DNA of 11,746 nt from Euperipatoides rowelli (lineage: Eukaryota > Onychophora > Udeonychophora > Euonychophora > Peripatopsidae): NCBI GenBank assembly GCA_003024985.2, contig PXIH01S0003428.1; one strand, written 5' to 3'. The stretch's first letter is position 1. The number at the start of each line of letters is the position of its first letter. The notes below the pieces were generated by a model that worked only from the letters and a program-made list of their open reading frames with translations, ran no database searches and was not told the DNA's origin. Positions 1 through 6,845 of the stretch are shown here, one piece after another. Position numbers and translations under genes: made by a program.

Positions 1-52
1 TTGACCTAAAATAAATTGTTGGGGTTTTTTTTTTGTATAAAGGTAAAAAAAA

Positions 53-85
53 AAAAAAAAACTTTTTTGAAAAAAGTTTTTTTTT
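53..85. repeat. Near-perfect A/T inverted repeat (hairpin)
   Basis: Two 16-bp arms (53-68 and 70-85) are exact reverse complements around a single central G at 69. The left arm is A9-C-T6 and the right arm A6-G-T9. It sits inside a longer poly-A/poly-T tract (A run from 45). It could be a simple-sequence accident or the junction of two poly(A) tails; no protein or RNA gene is visible around it. Confidence 0.7.
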
Positions 86-238
86 ATTTTAATAAGCTCT
101 GGGTTAGATCGATGTTTGCATTTTAAAGGCCAGCAATTCATGTTAATCTACAATTTAATAATTATTTTAATTTTAAATAAATTGAATTGATTCAAATTAT
201 CTCAGTAAATTAGGTGTAAAGTGAGGATATGGAACAAC

Positions 239-945
239 TCAAAGGAAGCCACCAATCAGATTTCAGCATTGTAGTCATGTGACACACACCGTCATATGGC
301 ACAATTGAGGTTGCCATTACCCCTCCCCACAACTTTCTATTATTAGCTCAAAGGGATGCCAGTATGGCCAAAGGAAGCCACCTTTAGTCATGTACTATGG
401 CACAAATGTAGCAACCTTTTAGGTCACGAAAGAAGCCACTCTTTAAGATACAAAGGAAGCCACCATTTAAGTCACAAAAGAAACCACTCTTTAAGACACA
501 AATGAAGCCACTCTATAGGATACAATGGAAGCCACCTTATAGGACACAAAAAAAAATACACCCTTTAAAATCACAAAGGAAAACACCCTATAGCTTACAA
601 ATGATGCCACCCTATAGGATACAAAGGAAGCCACCATGTTGGACACAAAGGAAGCCGCCTTATAGAACACAAAGGAACACACCCTTTAAGACACAAATTA
701 AGCCACCCTATAGGATACAAAGGAAGCCACCNTATAGGACACAAATCTTTGTCTTAAATACAAAGGAAGCCACCATAAAGGATACAAAGGAAGCCACCTT
801 ATAGGACATAAAGGAATATACCCATTAAGACATAAAGGAAGGCACCCTATAGGATACAAAGGAAGGCATCCTATAGGACACAAAANAACCCTTTTTTTAG
901 TTCACCCTTTAGGACACAAAGGAAGGTACCCTTTAAGACACAAAA
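239..945. repeat. 24-bp minisatellite, about 22 copies
   Basis: The unit is ACAAAGGAAGCCACC followed by a spacer of about 9 bp that is usually CTATAGG-AT or CTTTAAG-AC. Marking the C of each ACAAA gives starts at 403, 427, 451, 475, 499, 523, 547, 574, 598, 622, 646, 670, 694, 718, 742, 761, 785, 809, 833, 857, 881, 917 and 941. Nearly every step is exactly 24; the exceptions are 27, 19 and 36. Looser copies at 239, 349 and 369 show decay at the left edge. Because 24 is a multiple of 3, both strands show octapeptide-repeat reading frames (PPYRxQRK on +, VASFVSYR on -). These are by-products of the repeat, not evidence of a gene. Two N bases (732, 886) fall in it. Confidence 0.95.
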
Positions 946-1502
946 TAGTTGGTTTCATTACTGTGAAGAGAAAAAGGCACCAAATACTATAAATAGTACT
1001 ACTGTTGTCTGATTTCAGAATGTACAATGGATTGGTACCAAGTGCAGCAATAGTTATTTTAGAAAAGCACAGCATCTCAGATAGTGATGAAGAATTGGAG
1101 CATGTGCCGCAAAAAACATAGAACACTTGTTCTCTTTACCATTATCTTTCCAGCAATATTTTAATTCAGTTCATGTACCTGTACCTGAAGTGACGAAGAT
1201 CAATCCAAAGAGCTTACACAAGTGAGGTGAGGTATTCAAAGCTCGTTGCAGAGTCTAATGTCATATGTTATATGTTCTTGAGTCTAAATGCTGATAGGAA
1301 CTGTTTGCCTCATTTTAATAGCCTTTAAAACCATGTTAGGAACATGCATGTTTTTTTTTCAAGATATTATGCAAAGATATCATAAGTTATATTTTTATCA
1401 TTTTTTGTACAGAATGAGAGTATAGTAGACTGTACTTATTGTAAATCCAAATTAAAGGGGTTATAATTTTATTTATTACTATTTATCAATAAAACATTTT
1501 TC
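946..1502. other. Intronic stretch with no supported gene
   Basis: This is mostly ordinary A/T-rich intron. The + strand holds a 33-codon reading frame (1020-1121) ending in an acidic SDSDEELEHVPQKT with an acceptor-like TGATTTCAG just upstream, and an open run of about 40 codons near 1195-1320. Neither matches a family I recognise, and neither is long enough to call. The A/T-rich tail near 1455-1500 contains AATAAA, which is unremarkable at this composition. Confidence 0.5.
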
Positions 1503-1690
1503 ANATAGATAGGCAGATAGGTAGGTAGACAGATGGACGGGTGGATGGATAGGTGGATGAATAGGTAGGTACTAGGTAGATAGGTAGGTAGATAGATTGA
1601 TAGAGAGAATAGATAGATAGAGATAGATAGATTGAGAGAATAGATAGATACAGTAGATAGATAGGTAGATAGAGATATTAGATTAGATAG
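1503..1690. repeat. Imperfect GATA/GGTA/GGAT tetranucleotide microsatellite
   Basis: This is a purine-biased run of 4-bp units: GATA and GGTA dominate, with GGAT and GACA variants at the left and GAGA interruptions at the right. An N at 1504 marks its left edge. It lies about 170 bp upstream of the kinase exon acceptor. Confidence 0.9.
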
Positions 1691-1862
1691 AACGATTATG
1701 CATACATCTCTGTTTAATTTATACAGTATATTCTACTAGTATAGTATTAAAACTTTAATACTAGACTTTAATGTTTATTTCTACTCTCAACAAAAATTTT
1801 GTTACTTTTTTTATATATACAATAATTTAGTTATTTTATTATCAAGTTTTATTCATTTCCAG

Positions 1863-1988
1863 GTGGATGTCTTTAGTTTGGGAATGTTCATTTATGAATT
1901 AATATCAGGATATCGGCCTTTCTATTTTTTACAACATGGTGCTGAAATCAATAAATTTATTAAAAATGGCAAAAGACCCAACATAAAG
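1863..1988 (+). CDS. Internal exon of a LRRK1-like (ROCO family) protein kinase, kinase subdomain IX
   Basis: This 42-codon open exon reads VDVFSLGMFIYELISGYRPF and goes on to a basic stretch ending KNGKRPNIK. The D-V-F-S-x-G-x-x-x-Y-E-L pattern is kinase subdomain IX (start of helix F), with the invariant Asp at exon residue 2. The following SGYRP and the K.G.RP segment match my recollection of LRRK1 better than that of classical Tyr/Ser kinases. The upstream border is a good acceptor (TTTATTCATTTCCAG ending at 1862) and the downstream border is GTAATT at 1989. The frame is phase 0 on both sides, so upstream codons (activation loop and APE) must lie in an exon left of base 1. No start or stop codon belongs to this piece. 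The kinase call is strong; LRRK1 versus LRRK2 or another ROCO kinase is inference from a short stretch. Confidence 0.85.
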
Positions 1989-2366
1989 GTAATTATTATT
2001 TGATTATGGTTAATTATTTTGGCATTGTTTTTTGAAGCTTTCTGTTTTAAAAAATACTATTAACATTAAAACTCATTTTAACTTGTTTTTTTATTGGTTT
2101 ATGAAAATATTCAGTGAAAGTTTCATGAAACTTTGACATTTTTGATATTTCGCTGGTATTGAATTCTGATAAAATATTAATAAACACATAATTGAAACAA
2201 TAACTGCCAAGACCAAACCCGTAGCCTATATCATTTTGCATGGTGCCCAAATGAAGCAATAATCTACTTTTCTTAATTTATTTTTTATTTAATAATTTAA
2301 ATCTGTTATGCCGTCTTCATCAGATGAATCTGTAATTTCATAAATGTCATATTTTTTTCTTGCTAG
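1989..2366. other. A/T-rich intron start, nothing recognised
   Basis: This 5' part of the large intron has no motif I can assign. A 70-codon minus-strand reading frame (2259-2047) shows no family signature and is probably chance. Confidence 0.5.
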
Positions 2367-2675
2367 TTTCTTCACTTTTTTTTTTGTCCTTGGCTGCATT
2401 TTCCTAATCGACTAATGGAAGATGTAACAAAAATAACTCGGCTAATGTACACCTTATATAAGAGCCCACATTTACTAGTGATAAACCCATTTATCAAAGG
2501 CAAAGATATTATAGACACTGTAGCAATAGTATATGCATTACAGCAGTTTCAGCACTTAACTTATGGAAATAAAATCATCTTAAAAACTGCATTTCCTCAC
2601 ATAGCTAGATGGTTAATTAAATTCAAGACAATGACATGTTATCACGTGGACATGAGGTTGAGGCTTTTAAAGTAA
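2367..2675 (+). pseudogene. Open reading stretch, possibly an LTR-retroelement RNase H remnant
   Basis: The frame is free of stops for 103 codons (TAG at 2364, TAA after 2675), long for such A/T-rich DNA, with an ATG at 2415. The centre reads VAIVYALQQFQHLTYGNKII, then LKT, then RWLIKFKTM. This is loosely like the A-V-V-W-A-L-x-x-F-x-x-Y-L-Y-G ... T-D-H ... W-L-x-x-F-K segment of Ty3/Gypsy RNase H. The catalytic D-A-S strand that should precede it is not visible, and TDH is replaced by TAF. The first 40 residues match nothing I know. There is no LTR, integrase or protease nearby. If it is RNase H, it is an inactive scrap; a chance open frame is the main alternative. Confidence 0.3.
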
Positions 2676-2780
2676 ATGCAGTGGCCAGTGGGTGAAGTTA
2701 GATTGCCAGTAATTTGAGAGATGGCAAATATTGAAATGAGGATTACATTATGGATAAAAATCAAATTATAATGCAAAATG

Positions 2781-2877
2781 TAAGTGATGGCCATGGCTTT
2801 GGACCATTGTGTCGTACTAATTGTGCCTGATCAAATAAGACAAAAAGTCTTGTTCACTTACCATGGCCAATCACTTA
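2781..2877. repeat. Imperfect inverted repeat, 16/17-bp arms
   Basis: TAAGTGATGGCCATGG at 2781-2796 is matched by its reverse complement at 2861-2877 with a single inserted A; the spacer is 64 bp. Both arms contain the palindromic core GGCCATGG/CCATGGCC. It may be the termini of a very small foldback element, or chance; no flanking duplication is evident. Confidence 0.5.
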
Positions 2878-3476
2878 AAAAATTTTCAAATATGAGTTAT
2901 TGCATTTGCTTGGGTGCATTAAACAAAAGTAGATAAGTCAATTAAACCAGTCCACCATTTCAAAAATGAGGCTAGAACCTATGACGGCCAGTTAGGTAGG
3001 GTTACCAGAGGCCACGCAATTGGCGGGACAATCACGCTTGGCAGCCAAAATTCACGCATCACGCATTGCCTTGTGTGTGGCAATTTTAATGCGTGACAGT
3101 ATATTAGTTTATGCCAAACGTTACAGTCAATATTGCTATTTCAAGAATGCCTTAGCAATATTTTGGTTTGGAACCGATTTTCATCTATTGCAAAGTTACC
3201 AGAATAGGCTACAACCCAACTGTACTAATGTCATTTGGAAGAACTACGCATGAATATCGGACAATCAGTGGCTAATATGCATGCGATATTTGTGTAAATG
3301 ACACTAATAGGCTCAGCTTCTAGACCATTGATTGTAGTAAACGATTTTATGGTTTAGCCATTGTGCACGTATTAAATAATTTCATAAGGTATGTATAAAT
3401 AAATTTATAATAATAATTAGAAACCAGGGACCTGGAAAAACATCATATGATTAAGGTCTTGCTCAATTATTAGCCT

Positions 3477-3500
3477 ATTATTATTATTAATAATAATAAT
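3477..3500. repeat. Perfect 24-bp A/T palindrome, (ATT)4(AAT)4
   Basis: Four ATT units are followed by four AAT units, giving an exact 24-bp palindrome centred between 3488 and 3489. (ATT/AAT)n palindromes are frequent transposon insertion spots and cruciform-prone; here it sits inside the hAT-like element. Confidence 0.8.
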
Positions 3501-3738
3501 CATGTAAAAAAAAAATTTGAACAGCATTACATTGCCTTGAAAATGCTATTATAGCAGAAATTGTTACTCTATTTTGATTAATATTTTCTTAAATAAAAGT
3601 TTTGTCATTTATATACAATCTTTTTTTTTTTTTTTTGATTAGAAGTATTACATTAGTATTCCAAATGATAAAATCAATTATTCTATTTACAAAATTTTAT
3701 TGAAATAGTCTATACAAAGAAATATACAAATTACTGTT

Positions 3739-3776
3739 GCACCCCCTCCCCCCCCCCACACACACAAACACAAGCA
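3739..3776. repeat. C-rich tract running into CA repeats
   Basis: A run of Cs broken by T is followed by a short (CA)n tract. This is low-complexity sequence inside the hAT-like element, just left of the duplicated ~150-bp module. Confidence 0.7.
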
Positions 3777-3810
3777 CATTAGGAAGGACACTGCATTGTC
3801 CTGCCAAATT

Positions 3811-3963
3811 TTTGCAATCTAAACAGCCACAAAAAAAATCAGTATTAGGTAGCTTTTCCCTCAGATTCTGCCGATAAAAAAAAAAATTTTATGGGGGCTA
3901 TGCCCCCAGACCACTTAACAACGGATGTCCCTCATGACAATTCTGGAATTATGGTAACCCTAG
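3811..3963 (+). repeat. Copy 1 of a ~150-bp directly repeated module (transposon right end)
   Basis: It starts TTTGCAATCTAAACAGCC and ends ATTATGGTAACCCTAG, and is nearly identical to 4248-4393 over its left ~75 bp and its right ~35 bp. Between these lies an A tract and a GGGGGCTATGCCCCC hairpin (3894-3908 region). It ends on the inverted terminus of the hAT-like element. Confidence 0.9.
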
Positions 3964-4047
3964 TGCTCATCTATGTATTGGTTTAAGTGATGATTTGTTT
4001 TTTAACTTGGATGGAAGTGCCATAAATAAAGTGTGGATGACCATAAA

Positions 4048-4567
4048 GGCTGGTTCACAGCATTAAGTAAAGTCTATGGAAAGTCAAAACTTTGGGTTTT
4101 GACCAATCACAGCAAACCTGTTTTTAGACTTAGAACTTTTTATTGTTGCGCCAAAAGTTTTTTTCCAACAGAGTTGAATTATTTTGGAATGGTTTATCAG
4201 AAAGAGTTGTAGAATCTAAGTCAGTTGAATCTTTTAAGCATAGGTTNTTTGCAATCTAAACAGCCACAAAAAAAATCAGTATTAGGTAGCTTTTCCCTCA
4301 GATTCTGCCGATAAAAAAAAAAAAAATTCTGGGGGCTACGCCAGGCCCCCGACGGATGTTCCTCATGACAATTCTGGAATTATGGTAACCTAGTTAGGCT
4401 TAGTCTCTCTTTCCAAATGATCCTATTAAAAATAGATTTGCATTTAGCAAGAAATTGTTTTGTAAATTTTATGCGGCATATAATAGGTCAATTTGGGTAT
4501 ACATAATGAGTTTATAATTTTGATCCTGAGGATGATTAAAATAAACACTGATTTTATTGAATTAAAA
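4048..4567 (+). mobile_element. + strand LINE remnant: end of reverse-transcriptase ORF plus 3' UTR
   Basis: At about 4150-4247 the frame reads LRQKFFSN, then RVELFWNGLSERVVESKS, then VESFKHRL. This is the well-known C-terminal tail of many CR1/RTE-like LINE proteins (consensus R-K-x-F-F-S-x-R-V-V-x-x-W-N-x-L-P-x-x-V-V-x-A-x-S-V-x-x-F-K-x-x-L). The coding part is broken at an N (4247), where copy 2 of the ~150-bp module begins. Sequence after that module (4394-4567) looks like the LINE 3' UTR: no open frame, AATAAA at 4540-4545, and an A/T tail (GATTTTATTGAATTAAAAA) ending about 4567. Upstream of about 4100 the origin is unclear; the 4048 edge is approximate. Family (CR1-like) is by motif only. 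Confidence 0.65.
4248..4393 (+). repeat. Copy 2 of the ~150-bp module, inserted in the LINE tail
   Basis: It shares its left half almost base for base with 3811-3963 and the same ending (ATTATGGTAACC-TAG, one C shorter). The middle differs: a longer A tract, GGGGGCTACGCC-AGG-CCCCC in place of the simple hairpin, and no CAGACCACTTAACA block. An N precedes it at 4247. It is followed by GTTAGG, the same six bases that precede the left terminus at 2997. Confidence 0.9.
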
Positions 4568-6845
4568 ATGACTTCCAAACTATTCAGAAACTTCTGTTGG
4601 ATCAGATTCCTAGCAACAGGTCCAAAAAAATGAAAAGCTAATCCTAAGTAGGATTTGGAGGTTTACTACCAAATATAGGTATTAGAGTCAAATCAGCTAT
4701 GTTTATAATAGAACATTTCTCTTTATTTATTTTGGAACCAGTACGTTCAATAAACTCTTGTATAATGTTCATTGCAATCTCTATCTCCTCGCGATCATCA
4801 CAGAAGATAACTAGATCATTGGCATAAGCCATAAGTTTAATGGGATGATAAATGTTTGGTACATAAATTCCAGACAAGTTATCCTCAATACTAGTTAATA
4901 ATTCATTAAGATAGAGACCGAAATGAGTGGCTGTCAAGGAGAAGCCCTGAGATAAATCACCAATTAATTTTAAAATCTCCATAGAATTTGCCTCCTATTT
5001 TTATACTAGCACTTTTGGAAGAGATGTAGTTTGTAAGACCCATTACTATTTGAGGGTCTTGGAAAGTAAGCTTAATTTTATTTTGGAGATAATGAAGGTT
5101 GACACTATCGTAAGCTTTGTTAATATCTATAAAGAGTGTCAGGGGAGGCATTTCTCTTTTTACCTTTAAAGTACAATAAAATTTATTCGAGCAGATACAG
5201 CGGAGTGTGATAGACCATCCATGGAGGGCAAACTGGAATGGGTGGATAATAGATTGTAATGTAGGTGTAATGAATGTCTTCAATATTGGTGCAAATAGTT
5301 TGGCATCCTTGTTTTCAATATTGATTGGGTGAATATTAGTTAATTTGGTGGATTGAGGTAAGCAGTTATTAGCTGTAGAGATCTGAGGATATTATTTTAT
5401 CAAAGCAGATAAAATATGTTTGTGTATGAAGCTGAGTGGTTAGGTCATAATTAGTCTAGAGTGGAACAAAGATATAATCAAATTTTAACAGTGATGCCAT
5501 TAGGACCCAGTGGTGACTTTTTATTAGTTTTTTTTTAAGATGATAAAATACACTGTCTGTAGTAATTACTAGAGGGGGACTATTAGAAGAAGGAATATCC
5601 TGAGAAAAGGTGCCACAACCTTCAATGATTTGATCCGAAGTGTATACACTTGCACAAAATTGATTCTGAAAATATTCCAGTAACTTTGGTGCCATTTCTT
5701 CTCCTGTTATACTAGTCCCATTGTTTTCAAGATTCCTAATATTTTGTTTGGGCTTGATAAACTGAAACAGTCTAGTGGTAAGAAGCGAAGACATATCTTG
5801 CCAATTAAGAGCGATTCTCCTTAATAGTTGATATTTTTGAGCTTAAATTGATGGTTTTCTATTTCAATTATTCTTCTCTTCCATCCAGAAAGTAGATGAC
5901 TGTTAGAGAAGTTAAGACACTCAACATTTTCAACTGCATTTTTCAGGAAGGTCATTTCCTCTCTTAGTGTATTGCTAAAGTTCAAACTAATGGAGAAAAT
6001 GAATTAAGTCTGATTTGACTTGTGACCAAACAGATAACCAATCAATCTGACTTAAATACCCTGGTGCAGTAATCATATAAATAATGTTTATTATATCAGT
6101 ATCAAAAATCAATGCTGGATGCAAGATGTGAATTTTGTTTCTCAGAATCCAGGGTTTGGTGAATAAGGGTAGAGGCAATTTTATGGTAGCCAATAACATA
6201 AGATGATCAGAAAAGTGCGTTGGGAAAATTTGAAGTGTAGAGTTAGGAATCAAAGCTGGAGACATCAATAAATAATCAATCCTAGTGAGAAAAAAATTTG
6301 TACAATGGATGGGGATATTGTAAATATCATGGGATACAGCCAAGTCTCTCAGGTTTAATTCACCCAAAAGGGGTTTCCCCCATTTTAATGTTTCCAATTT
6401 TTACAGATTAAAATCGCCACCTAAAATAATTAGATGGTCAGGATGGCTAAGGATAATAGATCTAATTTTACCAAAAAGTTCATCATGGATAATTTTCCTT
6501 TGATGTCCATATAAATTTATCACCAGCAATGAAGATCTATACATTTTAAATTTTATTGCAAGAAGGTGAGGTGCTTGATAAACAATTGTATGGTATGCAT
6601 GCAATAAGGATGTTTTGATAATGATCGCCACAACTTGCACAGATTTGTTGTGACAATCAGCTAAATTTATATTAATAGAGTCCCATCTGGACCAAGGAGA
6701 GTTAATTGTAGATGCTATCTTTGTTTCCCGATTAACAGCTAAGTCAACATCCTTGTCAAGCATATATTGTAGCAGAGACTGTCTTTTAGAATATATATTC
6801 AAAACCTTGAGAATTGAGGAAGATGATAGTAAGGTTACTTGTCAT
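4566..6845 (-). pseudogene. LINE ORF2: APE endonuclease and reverse transcriptase, frameshifted and truncated
   Basis: ORF2 nicks target DNA and primes reverse transcription on it. Start: ATG at 6845 (MTSNLTIIFLNSQG), then a one-base shift into LNIYSKRQSLLQYM. Endonuclease marks are the Asn of LNSQG, the Glu of NRETK (about 6725), GGDFN (about 6415), RIDYLL (about 6275) and SDH (6211-6203). A linker follows (TTRLFQFIKPKQNIRNLENN, EYFQNQF). Reverse-transcriptase marks are KSPLGPNGIT (about 5510), FIDINKAYDSVN with the first catalytic Asp (5136-5098), QGFSLTATHFGLYLNELL (QG and palm helix), YANDLVIF (4826-4803) where YADD is expected, KINKEKC, and YLGLAFHFFGP near 4645. Frameshifts lie near 6830, 6400, 5960, 5530 and 4970. 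No maturation or C-terminal zinc domain is present. Confidence 0.88.

Larger units (their letters stand above)
2997..3963. mobile_element. hAT-like non-autonomous DNA transposon (probable)
   Basis: The left terminus TAGGGTTACCA (2997-3007) is exactly inverted at 3952-3962 (TGGTAACCCTA). The left subterminal zone carries CACGC at 3013, 3033 and 3053 (20-bp steps), again at 3060, and inverted as GCGTG at 3091; subterminal repeats of this sort are typical transposase-binding sites in hAT elements. The interior has no convincing transposase, only a 77-codon + frame (3020-3253) with no motif. A duplicated right end lies at 4248-4393; if that is the true right end, the element runs to about 4392 and is flanked by the direct repeat GTTAGG (2991-2996 and 4393-4398). 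With the inner right end at 3962 no flanking duplication is seen. hAT assignment rests on terminus style only. Confidence 0.5.

Noticed and set aside
491-883. Repeat-protein genes on both strands (PPYRxQRK, VASFVSYR, GCLPLYPI)
   Set aside because: They exist only because the DNA period is 24, a multiple of 3; equally open frames on both strands argue against coding.
403-945. CRISPR-like regular repeat with spacers
   Set aside because: The spacers are only about 9 bp, are themselves repeated (CTATAGG or CTTTAAG), and the host is eukaryotic; this is a minisatellite.
1020-1121. Possible 33-codon exon ending in an acidic tail (SDSDEELEHVPQKT)
   Set aside because: It has an acceptor-like upstream sequence, but there is no partner exon and no recognisable family, and it does not fit the kinase just before subdomain IX.
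1153-1209. Candidate exon between TTTCCAG and GTGAGG
   Set aside because: The splice-like borders are weak, the product is short and featureless, and there is no match to the kinase N-terminal of VDVFSLG.
1503-1690. Telomere-like or sex-chromosome GATA satellite
   Set aside because: It is short, impure and intronic; an ordinary microsatellite explains it.
2047-2259. 70-codon minus-strand reading frame
   Set aside because: No domain signature or neighbours; within chance for a 7.6-kb intron.
3020-3253. 77-codon + strand reading frame
   Set aside because: It overlaps the CACGC subterminal boxes of the hAT-like element and has no motif; probably non-coding terminal sequence.
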